Of a DNA stretch of 64,000 bases, positions 41,129 through 52,871 are shown piece after piece. The translations under genes and the position numbers were made by a program. Every line of letters starts with the position of its first letter. Position 1 is the first letter of the stretch. Under the pieces are notes generated by a model. That model ran no database searches. It saw only the letters and a program-made list of their open reading frames with translations, and was not told the DNA's origin. Source of the stretch: Solea solea (taxonomy: Eukaryota > Chordata > Actinopteri > Pleuronectiformes > Soleidae); the NCBI RefSeq assembly GCF_958295425.1, contig NC_081144.1, forward strand, positions 5,319,739 through 5,383,738. The letters run 5' to 3'.

Positions 41129-41524
41129 AGGGCCAAACGGTGGTGTAGTGGTTAGCACTCTTGCCTTGCAGCGAGAAGACCCGGGTTCGAGCCCCGGTTG
41201 GAACAAGGGCCTTTCTGCATGGAGTTTGCATGTTCTCCCCGTGTGTGCGTGGGTTCTCTCCGGGTTCTCCGGCTTCCTCCCACAGTCCAAAAACATGCAA
41301 TGTGGGGATAGGTAAATTGGACCCTCTAAATTGACCCTAGGAGTGAGTGTGAGAGTGAATGGTTGTTTGTCTCTATCTGTGTGTGGCCCTGCGATGGACT
41401 GGCGAACTGTCCAGGGTGTACCCCGCCTATTGCCCGATGTAGCTGAGATTGGCACAGCCCCCCCCGCGACCCTCTGGCAGAGGATAAAGCGGTAGATGAT
41501 GACTGACTGACTGACTGACTGACT
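41129..41524 (+). mobile_element. V-SINE-like element, copy 2 (copied with its flanks)
   Basis: Nearly identical to the copy at 40203-40600, with the same target-site mismatch and the same flanking monomers. It arose by local tandem duplication, not by a second insertion. The long minus-strand open frame across it is not a gene. Confidence 0.88.
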
Positions 41525-42340
41525 AAACTCTGAGATTTTTGTCAAATTTTGGACGACATACTAAACTATGACATGTTTGTCAAATTTTGGAAGACATCTA
41601 AACTATGACATTTTTGTCCATTTTTGGACGACATACTAAACTATGACAAGTTTGCCAAATTTTGGAAGACATCTAAACTATGACATTTTTGTCTAATTTT
41701 GGAAGACATACTAAACTATGACATTTTTGGACGACATACTAAACTATGACATTTTTGTCACATTTTGGACGACATACTAAACTATGACATTTTTGTCAAA
41801 TTTTGGACGACATACTAAACTATGACATTTTTGCCAAATTTTGGAAGACATCTAAACTATGACATTGTTGTCCAATTTTGGACGACATACTAAACAATGA
41901 CATTTTTGTCACATTTTGGAAGACATACTAAACTATGACATTTTTGGGCGACATACTAAACTATGACATTTTTGTCAAATTTTGGACGACATACTAAACT
42001 ATGACATTTTTGTCACATTATGGCCGACATACTAAACTTTGACATTTTGTCAAATTTTGGACGACATGCTAAACTGTGAAATATTTAGCCAAATTTTGGA
42101 CGACATACTAAACTATGACATTTTTGCCAAATTTTGGATGACATACTAAACTATGACATTTTTGTCACATTTTGGACGACATACTAAACTATATATTTTA
42201 GGACGACAAACTAAACTATGACATTTTTGTCAAATTTTGGACGACGTACTAAACGATGACACTTTTGCCAAATTTTGGACGACATACTAAACTTTGACAT
42301 TTTTGTCACATTTTGGACAACATACTAAACTATGACATGT

Positions 42341-42632
42341 GTTACGAGCAGGCCTAGGGGAAAACCTGATCACAACATGAATAATGAGACTCCCCTTCTC
42401 AACTCCCAAGAAACCACCAGCAACAAGTCAAACAAACCATTTTAAAGGTTTATTAAGATCAAGTACAAAATGTCTGCTGTGAGTGGTTTGAGGAAGTCCC
42501 CTGCAGCTGAGATGTTCAGGCCTCTTGTTAAGATTCCTTCCGGGCAGGACCAATCACCTCCCAGGATCCACCTAGACCCACTCATACACACACGTCATTC
42601 ACTTACACATGCACACCTGCAACCCATCTCAT
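42341..42632 (-). mobile_element. Unclassified insertion in the minisatellite, possibly a solo LTR
   Basis: Unique sequence splits the last monomers. On plus it begins TGTTACGAGCAGGCC and ends CATCTCATTA. On minus it contains a polyadenylation-like TTAATAAACC and ends GTAACA. The TG...CA-like ends and internal hexamer suggest a solo LTR, but no clear target duplication or primer site confirms it. Confidence 0.35.
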
Positions 42633-42935
42633 TATGGACGACATATTAAACTATGACATTTTTGGACGACATACTAAACTATGATATTTTTGGACGACAT
42701 ACCAAACTATTACGTTTCTGTCAAACTTTGGACGACATTAAACTATGACATTTTCGGACGACATACTAAACTATGACATTTTTGCCAAATTTTGGACGAC
42801 ATACTATGACATTTTACTGTAAGAGTGGCATGGTGGCGTAGTGGTTAGTAGGTCTTGACTAACTATGTACAAAAATGTTATAGTTTAGTATGTTGTCCAA
42901 AGTTTGACAGATACGTCATAGTTTGACAGATTTGG
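42633..42935. repeat. Degenerate minisatellite edge, SINE head fragment and inverted monomers
   Basis: Decayed direct monomers run to about 42815. A short SINE-head piece (GGTGGCGTAGTGGTTAGT) is at about 42832-42850. From about 42866 to 42930 there are monomer fragments in the opposite orientation (ATAGTTTAGTATGTTGTCC, AAGTTTGACAGATACGTCAT). Confidence 0.7.
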
Positions 42936-43514
42936 GAACCCCCCCACATCCTATATCAAAACGTGTGGTTTGATCGAGAATGGCGGGCTATTACTTTTCT
43001 AAGCGTTTCGAGCAACCATGGTGACAAAATTGCAAAAAAACTGCAAATAATTTCCACATAAACATGAATGGAAGACGATAGACGAAATGATCACAACCCA
43101 GCCCAGTTTGGATTCTCAAAGCTTAAGAGTCAGTCTCTTTTTAAGGGTCATTCCACCACAATACCACTTTGTCTAAATAGTAAAATTTTTAAAGGTTCAA
43201 TCCACCCAAATGTTACTCCTTTACCAGCACAAGTCCTGCACCCGACGACATATATATTCATATACATATAGTGTTACAGCAGCCAAGAATCACAACAAAG
43301 TAGAAACTGAAGAAAAATAGGAATATTTAACACAAGTAATAAATATATGCAAATAATTTTTTAGTAATGTACTGTATGTTGTTTTGTTTTAACTTTTTTT
43401 TAAATTTATGTTTTATTTGTCCTTTTAAACAGATCAATCCATAACAGCAAACATAACTGTAAGGACCCGAAAAAATAAAATATAGTTCAGTAAAGGGGAC
43501 AGGATCTTAATCCA

Positions 43515-43862
43515 TCAGCCAGTTACAGTGCAGTAGCACAGCTGTCTATCTATGCTGAAAAATGTCCACCAACTACACTCTTTGTTTGACGTAATTATTT
43601 TTGATATATAATTGTTTTGATGTTTGCTGTGGGCATCCATTAATATGCGATTAACAGACAGACATTCATTGCATTTATATTTGTATGCTGCGTCCCTCTG
43701 AAAACTGGCTTTGTCAAGCAATACTATCAGAGTGGGATAAGAGTTGGTCCGCTTGCACTTTACTGCAATGTTGCTGTTGCCTCCATCTCTTTGGGACATA
43801 AAACAAATCCCTTCCTGTGTGCAGTGCGCAAATGTGGCCCGGGAGACACGATACCTAAACAC
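43515..43862 (-). CDS. Unrecognised 115-aa open frame, doubtful
   Basis: It begins MFRYRVSRATFAHCTQEGIC and includes a cysteine pair, YKYKCNEC. No family is recognised and there is no signal peptide or membrane segment. There is no clear conserved splice context, and it sits in repeat-rich intergenic DNA. It could be a decayed exon or a chance frame. Confidence 0.15.
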   Translation of the reverse strand: MFRYRVSRATFAHCTQEGICFMSQRDGGNSNIAVKCKRTNSYPTLIVLLDKASFQRDAAYKYKCNECLSVNRILMDAHSKHQNNYISKIITSNKECSWWTFFSIDRQLCYCTVTG

Positions 43863-44598
43863 AGCTGTGCTGAGGCTTAATCAGTAAAATGGTTTGACTT
43901 TACTGGTCATTTCTTCTAACAGTGACTTTCATTGTTTTTGTTTTGACTGTGAAATGTTTTGTGTTCTTTCCTCCTTGGTTTCACATTTGCCTGCTCATTT
44001 TCTATAGAAGTCAGATGAGATCTCCAGGTGTTGCAGTGTATTTCAAAAAAAGCCCCAACATTTAAAAGGGATTGAAGAGTCAAACATGATTTTTATGCTT
44101 TTGTATCCATGAATCCGTAAAAATCTAGATCGCATATGATTGTAGTCATATAGTCCAACCTCGATTTCCCCTCCTCATCCGATCTGACTATGCTCGCTGC
44201 AGTTCTTAAGAATCTAACTCTTCAGGACTTTTTATCTGTTTGCATCAGAGATGTCACTGAGATGAACTTCAGTTGGTCCTCTTTTATCTTCTCAGTGTTT
44301 TCTCTCTCTCACTCCTCCATTTCTTTTGTAAAACAGGAATGTGATTCATGCTTGGGAAAGATCCTGTAGTTTTCTGTTGTTCGCCGTCTTAAAGCAGTTT
44401 ATATGGGGACCCACTTTTTACTGGTCACGACCCACTTAACATAAATCCTGACATGAGGTAAATGTGTGCTTGATAAAATGTTTTCCATCCACTATTATTT
44501 TAAACAGATAGATTAGCCATAGAGATATTTCTGATAAATAAACCACCACTTCATTCATGTGTCACCTCTCTGTGATAATTCAATTTAAAGTGTAATAG

Positions 44599-44611
44599 TG
44601 CCCTCTACTGG
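44599..44611 (-). promoter_or_regulatory. CTCF-core-like motif
   Basis: The minus strand reads CCAGTAGAGGGCA, fitting the CTCF core CCASYAGRKGGCR. It lies between the minisatellite and the spats2 3' end. Confidence 0.4.
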
Positions 44612-45032
44612 CTGCTCCTGCTATTGTGCATGTGTCATTTTTTGGCTTCTTTTAAACAGTGTATAATATTATAAGAAAAAATGGAATATACAATTATAAT
44701 GTTTTGTTTTTCAGGGTATACCCGATTGAGTGAATAATTTTTTTATTTTCCAAGAATGAGCCTTTTATGTTTATATCAGGAGTGGGTCTTGTCTTTGGAG
44801 GCGGCCACCGAAGGCTACCACAGTTTTTCCTACTTGTGTGGAAGGGACAGGTGAGGTGAGTGAAATTCAGACATGCAAAACATGCAGATGGGGCTGAACC
44901 CTACACAAAGTTGTACTGATTGATGTTTTGAAGCCTCCAGTGTTCAAATGATTTGATTTTGTGTCAGAACAACTTGATTCATGTAAAGTTGAAGTATAAC
45001 ACCTCATCATCTGGAATATTTTGGTCAGTTAT

Positions 45033-45449
45033 GGTGCTTTTCCATTACACAGTCTTTTACTACTCGGCTCTACTTGCCTCAATTACTCGGTTTGGCATCA
45101 GTTTTCCAGCTGCGACACACACAAACTACGATTCGGCTCACAATGGCCAGCTTTCAGCAGTGCTGTCGCTCATTACACCAGACTCCTCAGTTGAATATTG
45201 AGATTTTAGACATTTCCTTTGCTAAATGTTGGAGATTGAAACAGGTCACGAGGATTTTTAAGCCATTTAACTGATCTACAATTCGGCATTGTTCATTTTG
45301 ATTCTTGTGTCAGGCCAGTGTCCAGTGGTGACACTCTGACCATGTTAGTATTGGCTGAGCTTGTGTGGTACTAAAAAAGTACCAGGTACTATCGCTAATG
45401 AAAAAGCCAAAAAAAACAAAAACGTGCCGAGCCGAGCCATGCTAGAACC
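45033..45449. mobile_element. MITE with GGTGCTTTTCCATT end
   Basis: The left end is GGTGCTTTTCCATTACACAG followed by CTACTCGGCTC. The right side has 'GGTACTATCGCTAATGAAAA' and the complementary GCCGAGCCGAGCC. The sides form an imperfect inverted repeat, and the final AAAGCACC-type terminus has been lost. The right side matches the fragment at 12215-12318. Confidence 0.65.
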
Positions 45450-45540
45450 ATTATTACAATCCATGATTATTCCTCCATATCACGTGAAAACATCTGCTGA
45501 AAAACACACAACACATGGACACGATCAGTATTGCAAACCG

Positions 45541-45546
45541 TTTATT
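45541..45546 (-). terminator. Polyadenylation signal of spats2
   Basis: AATAAA on the minus strand (TTTATT on plus), 3.4 kb past the spats2 stop. Sequence below it (the MITE) looks non-transcribed. Confidence 0.5.
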
Positions 45547-48444
45547 TGTAGTAAATGAAAAGTGTGCCATTCAGTGGGGGGGGGGAGCGGGCAGGGGAGT
45601 TGGGGACGGCTGATGTCTTTGGTCCAGACTCTGGTTGAGGGGACGACAATGAATCAGTGGGAGACAAGAAAAGGCACTTGAGTTTACAGTTGTCTCAGAG
45701 AAGTTGTCTTGAGAAGGACACAATGTTCTACTGGAAGAATGACTTAACTAGATGTTTCTTTTTTTATGCCTCATATGAATATCACATACAAAATGCCCCA
45801 TGTGAGCACAAAATTATATAGCTACATATATGTATATACACAAAGGAATCAGAAAAGAAAAAGAGAAGGACGGAAATAATATAAAGATTAAGTGTTGAAT
45901 TTATCCCCTTTGGAAATGTTTACAGGTGGCAAAAAGGCAGCAACTTTCTTTTTTTTTTATTAACAGGATGAGATTATTTCTTTGGTGATAACTGTAACGT
46001 CCCTAAAGTTTTGGATATGAAAACAAAAAGTGGTTAAAATGAGTCGGAGAAAGCTCGGAACAGAAAACCTCTCTCTCTCTCTCGGAGTTTGGATTGGACT
46101 CTTCCAGCATCTCTAACAGAAGACTCACTGGTTTATTTCTGCTCCAGCAGAATTGAAGTTCACACATCAATCCACAGAGGAGAGTTGTTTAAAGTTCAAC
46201 CAACTTCAGTCAATAAAAGAAAAAACAAATCTGTGTGGCATTATAACTGGCTTATGGCCCCAGAAAGCATTTAAAGGAGCAGTTAAACATTTAAGGAAAT
46301 ACACCTTTTCACCTCATTACCAAGAAACTGAACTGTTCTAGAGTCCCTGTTAGAACCTGCACTGGAAAACTAAAACAATAAATTGTTCACGAGTTAGAAC
46401 CAACAAAATCTTACAACAGCAACCTTTATAACCGATTAAAAGGAATGAAAAAAACTTCTAAAAATGTGAATATTTGCTTTCTTCTCAGTGTCTTTGAGGT
46501 TGTGTATGCAAATGTCACTTTAAATGAAAACAAACAGAAAATGGATGCACCGATTATGAAAACAGCCTCACGTTTATGATGGAATACTCGCTCGCCTGAG
46601 GTTTTCCTGTTTGAATTACTCGACACAGATGAACTGAAAACAGAAGTTTACAACATAAGGGCTCAATAGAACGGCCATCATCTCCCTCCCGTCAATAAAA
46701 CCGATTGTCCTTTTACACCTACACCTCAGTTTCCCCGTCTTTTAACCCTGTTTGGATGGAAAAGCTCTTCCAAAACAACCAGTCCAGACTCGTCTTTTTC
46801 CAGAAAATATTTCCCAAAGGGAAAAAAAACAACTATAACGTAAATATCACCCATGTGTAGCTTTTCCTGGAGAATGTTTTTTGTTCTGGACAACAAAGCA
46901 AATAAGCATATTTCCAAAAACACATTCCCTTATAGTCAAACTGGAGCCACATTTTGTCTCATCACAGCATAAATTTCTCTTTTCTCCGCAGTACTCGGTT
47001 ATATAATTTTCCAGGGAGTTACTGGTATTTTTTTTTATCTAAAAGAAATGAAAACAAAACAACAAAATTAAAATAAACTCCCATAATCAGAAAAGCAATG
47101 AAGAAACAAAAACGGGGAGACAACAAAATTAATTTCTCTCAAAGTTTTCAATTCTTTTTTTTTTTTTTTCAAAGATTTTCCCTCTTTTCTCCCAAAAGTC
47201 TGCTTGAGGGAAGACTATGCGTGAAGAAGATGCAGCAATAATGTGACGGCCTCGCAGCTACGCCTACGTACAGAACATCAAGAAAACAAGACTGGAGGAG
47301 GAAACGGCGACGGTTTCCGTCCTTTAACAACATCCCACTGCAAGGAAACAGGTTGCATCAAAAGATCAGCAATGAGGTATTCACCAGCTTTTTTGTTCGC
47401 AAAACTATGGAGAATATGACCAGACAATTCACTCCATCAACAGCTTTGCAGCATCTAATTGGAAGCAATATATAAAAGATGTGTGAGGAGAACAGCATCA
47501 GTTTGATCAATGTTACCTTCACTAATGAGTTTATAAAAAGCGGATGAGTGGCTCTCAAACCTTCTCGCACAGATTTAGAAATCACTCGTGTCCTTTACAT
47601 GTGCCTTTTTTTTTTCCTTTTTTCTTTTTTAAACAAAAGCACTGGGACGCAGACGTCCACGATTCTAGTTAAAGGCAAATGTGATGTCTCTCTGTGACCA
47701 AAGGCAAGCTCGTCATGTATTTACCAACAAAGAAGAAAGGAAACGAGCGATGAACCTGCATGCGGACAGTTCGTCGTGATCCTTTTAAGAAGATTCTACA
47801 AAAGCTAATGAGCGCTCTTTCTCAAAACAAATAACAGAGAGCAAGCCAACAACGACAGCGCACGCGCAAACCCCGTTGGCCAGTGGGACGGTAAATACAT
47901 CGCTGCCTCGGCCAGTATTATAGGAACACTTAAAACGTTTCAGGAGATGCTATTATTGGCGTTCCTGCTGCGAGTTAGATGGAAAGACGAGATCCCACGC
48001 TCGTGTCTCAGCCGCGGAGATAAAGCCTGAGACACGGAGCTTAGCTTGAAGACTGGAAAATGAGGAGAGATGCTCAGAATTTCAGCTCACCAGCTGCAGG
48101 CCGTAGCTTCATAGGAAAGAAGACTGACAGCAGTCACCTCTGATCACCAACTCTCGGCCAGACAGCAATGACCTCATTTCCCAAGTGTTTCAAAGTGTTC
48201 ACAGAATTCCTCTCAAAACACATCTAAATGTTTCCTATTGTTTGTAGCAGCCATAAAAAAAGCTCTGCATTACAGTTTGATATGTTTCTTTTCTCTCTAG
48301 TTTCCCCCCTTTGCAAACATTAACATCATCTGTAGTGTTGATTGCATGTCTACTCTCCTGATGACAAAAATCCTGGGTCATGCTCAAACTACTGTTGCAC
48401 TTTTACTACACTTTCCACGGTGAAGGCATTGAAATGATTCTGGG

Positions 48445-48476
48445 GTGTGTGTGTGTGTGTGTGGGGGGGGGGGGGG
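48445..48476. repeat. (GT)n plus poly-G microsatellite
   Basis: A GT run directly followed by 14 Gs. On the spats2 transcript strand this reads C-run then (CA)n. Confidence 0.9.
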
Positions 48477-48940
48477 ATTGAGGTGTGAATCAGAGAGCTG
48501 ACACAGGCCACAGCAAAAAACAAACAAACAAAAAACAGTAATAGTACCATGAGTTCAACTTCAATGGTGCACAAATTGTTGTCGTTCTCTGGCAAACTGC
48601 TCAACTGTGAAAAATTAACAACAGAGGCTGACGATAGCGTAGCGATGAGATTTCTCAAAGGAGGCTAAAGATAGAAGCCGTTAGCTAAACCTGGAGGGCA
48701 GGAATGGAAAAAAGAAGAGTGACTACAAACCAGCGAGAGCTTTTCAAGTCTGACGGATGAATGGACTGATGTAGAGAAGGTGGCACTACAGCTCAACTGA
48801 TGGAACTATGTAAACGTGTATTCTATTCTTCATTGAAAGGAGTTAGTATAGTGGGAGAGTGTGCAGGACACGGGGTGGGAACGGGGAAGGGAGTGCAAGG
48901 GTTAGTTAGAGGGGTTTGATCGAGACAGAGATTTCCACTG

Positions 48941-51900
48941 TCAAGGGCAGTGCGTCCGCGGAGGCCTTTGAGGCAGCCCATTGTGAGAGAAGCGGTCTTG
49001 GTTGTGGGAGGATGAGGAGGAATGAGAGGGAGCTCTGGAGTTGGTGGAGTGCTGTGAAGTGTGGCCGCCATCACCCTGGTAGCGGTGGTTGGCGCGGCCG
49101 GCGTTCCTGTCGTGGTAGGAGCCGCCGTTATACCGCTGACCACCTGAGTGAAAACCTTGTCCCTGGAAAGTACGCCTGTTCCCTTGGAAAATCTGAGTGG
49201 AGAAGAAGGGGAGGGAAAATAATCAAAACCCACTCTGCATTTAAAAATGATTCATCAATATAAAGGCCTTTGGCTTTACAAAAAAATAAAAGGTATAAGT
49301 TTGAAAAATTATCATGTGCAAATGTCACATGATGGTGCAGTGCATGATGGTACTTCATGTTTTGCCACTAGTGTCGCCACTGAAAGAGTCATAAGCGCGA
49401 CGTCCGACACAAGAATCAAAGCGAACAATGCAGAACTGTAGATCAGTCAGCACTGCTGAAAGCCGGCGATCGTGAGCCGAATCACAACCCGTTCATCTGT
49501 ATTTTAGTTCAGTGAAAACAGTGCGGAGTCTTTTTAGTAACGTGTGATGAGTCGGGTAGATCTGTCATACTGTGCTCTCAGCAGCCAAGAGAAAGGAAAA
49601 GCAATGCTCCACAAAGATTACATTTTCTCATTCATTTATCAGAAGTTGGTCACAGGTCCAGATAGAAGCATACCGAGGTCCGCCAGTCAGTGATGTGTAC
49701 TGTACTGTTAATGTGCACCTTGTGTGCAAAGGCCTTTAATATATCACTATGTGGATGTTTGACAAATGTATCTACTGCTGCTGACCTGTTTGTTTGGTGG
49801 GGGGCGGTTTTCACTGGGGACGCTTTGGGTCTGAGTGGGGGGAGGAGTTTCCATCAGGCTCGGGCTGGCGACAGAAGAGGACGTGGAGCTACAACGGGAC
49901 CGATTTGAGTATCCTGTACGTGGATGATAAACTGTAAAAGAGACAACAGGGTCAATCATTTCAGCAACCCTCACAATTCAGGAATTTATTGACAGCATTA
50001 ATTAAATTTAAGCCTTCAAAAACCACAGAAACTCAAGAAGCTTTTGTGTCATAAGCTGCAGAAATACAAATATAACGAGAGGAAAAACATCACAAACATA
50101 AAGACCCAAGTAATGAGGTGCAAAGCTCCCACTGTCACTGTGTTTAAGGCTGTTTAATGAATAGTCAAAGGTTTATCAGCTCTATCAGTTCGTTGGCCAT
50201 AAATCTATAGTTGGAATGATGACTATGGAAAGAAAACACCTGATGTGGTTAAGATTTCAGAGGAAGAAAAACATCACTATCACATAGAGACACATATGAT
50301 AAACACTACTTTACACTTTAACAGTTTTGTCTACACTGCAGACATCTGCATTGATAAGATATCAGCATGACCATTTTCTTTTTTTTAATGCAACCATTAC
50401 TTGTGTGCAGTCTTGAGAAACACTCTCAGTTCATTTCTCACAAGTACAAAAGGCAAATTTTGTGTATTTTTAGCCAAAAAGCTGCATATTCCTCACATGA
50501 ATCTCTGTTTCATGTTAAGTATCAAGGGCTGATGATGACTGTGTGGCATGCAATAAAGCAAAAATGTTTTGGAAATGTGTTGGTTAATGTCACATGCAAA
50601 TTAATCCTATATTTATTGTTCATATGGAAGCTATCATGACACTGTAGAAAAACATTTTTCACTCCCTGCTGCACGTGTTGACTTTAAAATGTGCTTTATA
50701 AGTCGAGTTATCATCAATAATTATTAAGTAAAACAGGAAATGTGTCCATATTTGGGATTTGAAGAGATGCTTTGTTCACTAAATTACATTTTCTTTTTTT
50801 CTGTCCACGCTGCACTGTAACAGCGGATGTCATCACCAACGTCAGAGACCTGACATTAAGAGCCGATGCAGCGCTTGATTTTTCATTGTTATGTTAGCAG
50901 CGTTGGTTGTTGTTGTTAAAGAAGAGAAACAGGATTCTGTACCTGATCCAAACCCCAAGATGCTCGTCTTCAGTGGTTCCAGATCAAATGTAAATCTTAC
51001 TGCTTTCCCAAGATCCTCGTCATATTTACGTTCACTCACAAAGTGCTGCAAAATAGAAAAGGAGTCATATGAATGACTTATATTCTGCTAATGATACATT
51101 AAAACATTATCCAAGATGCTGCAGGTAAATAGTATTTCACTTAATATTGAGTCACTCTGAAACAAAGCACTGAGCCAAACACAAAGACCAACTGTCAAGT
51201 ACCTTGATGTCTGCTCGCAGTTCAGTCAACTGCTCATCCGACATGGATGCCGACTTGTCCGTCAGTCGTCTGAGCTCCTCTGCTCTCTTCTGCCGGGCGT
51301 CCAAAATCATCACTGAAAAACACAAAACATGACCCGTCACACACAAAGCCGCTTTGATGAACAGTGTCAAACCAAACAAGCTCTCTGTTTCACAGTGTAA
51401 CACGTTTCAGAGATTAAGTCCAGTTAAGAACTACAATACAATGTGGCTGAACAGTAGTAAAGTAAAGTAAAACTGATTAGATATTTGACAACTCTGATCC
51501 TTTGGTTTATGAAATGTGGGGAAAAAAAGAATTAGAAATTGCCAGTATTCAAACAATCAGATTTTAATATTCAGTTTAATGTCAAGTATGAATGAGAGAA
51601 GCAAACAAAAGATAGAATTATTTTACTGTTGATCAATAAATCAACTAATGTTTCAGATCTATCCTTTTGGTTAAAAGCCAAAAGACGTACAAGTTAAAGA
51701 CAATTAAATAACCGTTTTCAGTTTTGAAGTTTGTTCAGTTTTGTTTTCTAAGTTTCAGTTTCCCCAGCTGTGCTATTTTGAAATGAGTACAAAGTGCGCT
51801 TGACTCGGCATATATAGGTAAACAAGGGTCAAAGATAAAGATAATTTCAAATCAAGATACCGAAAAAGTGCTGATGTGAGGGCACGGTGAATCTGACCTT

Positions 51901-52840
51901 GTTACACATCGATCACATTTAAGCTCACATGATTAAATTTAGAATGAAGGCATTCTGCTTCTGGATGCTAAAAACAAAGTTAAATCTACTAACTGTGTTG
52001 TTTACAATTATTAAATTCAAGAACAGTGTTGCATGTCTCATCAAAACACAAGTTCTTCTCATCTGGCCGAGAAAAAAAAAGACAAATGTGGCATTTGACA
52101 AAAACAAGCTTTCTCATTTTGATCCACACAAAATTTCACATAATGTGTAACTGCCTGTACATCTAAAAACAAGACACAAGTACATCTAAATGACAGTGAT
52201 GATACCATATATTGGGATATATTGGGATGCTGTGAGCAAGGTGATTTATTACCTTTTTTCCCCACTCCAAAAAGTCTATTTTAAGGAAAAGTCATAGTAA
52301 AAATAACTGCATTATATCCATAAACAATATTAAGTTTACTTTTTCTAGTAAGGAGTGGAAGAACGGGGGAAAGAGTCAAATAGTCTAAGTATAGGTCAGA
52401 GGCTTAAATGGAACAAAAAACCCTGACATTTTATAAACCAAATGAATGACAATGTCAATTGATCAATCTGCAGTTGCAGCCCCGAGCAAAAGCAGTTACA
52501 AGATGTTACCATAGTAACAACAAATAAGATATCCCCAGCCTGTCTTTATAGGAATATCCTTTTCCAGCAGGAAAGAGCAACCCGTAAGTCATCATAAACG
52601 TAATAAATGACAGTTAAAACTTTGCCGAAATCGGCCTTTTGTAATGTCGAAGAAGTATTGGAGTTCCTCCGCTTTCCTCTCAATTCCCCACACACCTTGC
52701 ACAAAGACAGCATTGAGTCTCCCTCGACACCTGACACTATTCACTTTTTCCAGGCCCGGAACACACAACACTCAACACTGCGAGGACGGAACACGAGAGA
52801 ATGGCCTACTTGTACAAGTATGCAGTCTTGCTCTGTCACG

Positions 52841-52871
<31 letters not shown>

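Larger units (their letters stand above)
39940..41800 (+). repeat. Tandem segmental duplication of about 925 bp containing the SINE
   Basis: The two SINE copies start 926 bp apart, with identical flanking monomer variants on both sides: CTTAAC at 39964/40890, AACGTACT at 39997/40923, and the GCCGACATACT monomer. After the SINE the offset is 924 bp, explained by a missing GT in copy 2. Confidence 0.9.
29931..42340 (+). repeat. 38-bp minisatellite array, roughly 300 copies, with higher-order structure
   Basis: The tandem monomer can be read as CATACTAAACTATGACATTT followed by TTGTCAAATTTTGGACGA (38 bp). It has recurrent variants: CAAA/CACA after TTTTTGT, GTTTG for TTTTG, GACGTACT for GACATACT, GAAGACAT, and a shorter monomer with TCATATTTTGAAAAGACTT. 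The core TGACATTTTTGTCA is an inverted repeat in nearly every monomer. Variants recur in blocks, showing higher-order units of 2147 bp and 1133 bp. The only foreign sequences are two copies of one SINE. Monomers become more divergent after about 39.4 kb. The unit is not a multiple of 3 and has no coding potential. Confidence 0.97.
42936..45540. other. Intergenic region between minisatellite and spats2 3' end
   Basis: No gene is recognised. It holds an unassigned minus-strand open frame (43515-43862), one CTCF-core-like motif (44599-44611) and a MITE (45033-45449). Confidence 0.5.
45541..48940 (-). other. Probable long 3'UTR of spats2
   Basis: There are no exon-like frames and no recognised transposon over 3.4 kb after the stop codon. 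It includes a poly-C tract on the transcript strand near 45578, a CT run near 46071 and a CA/poly-C tract at 48445-48476. It is inferred to be one continuous 3'UTR from the lack of other signals; earlier polyadenylation is possible. Confidence 0.45.

Noticed and set aside
41081..41545. 154-aa minus-strand open frame
   Set aside because: It lies entirely across SINE and satellite sequence, and a shortened version exists in the other SINE copy; composition is that of the repeat.
29931..42340. CRISPR-like regularly spaced repeats
   Set aside because: Period 38 bp with no unique spacers, in a vertebrate genome; it is a simple head-to-tail minisatellite.
48823..49233. 136-aa minus-strand frame with Thr/Pro-rich sequence
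   Set aside because: It overlaps the last spats2 exon in another frame. The GQRYNGGSYHDRN frame joins correctly to the upstream spats2 exons.
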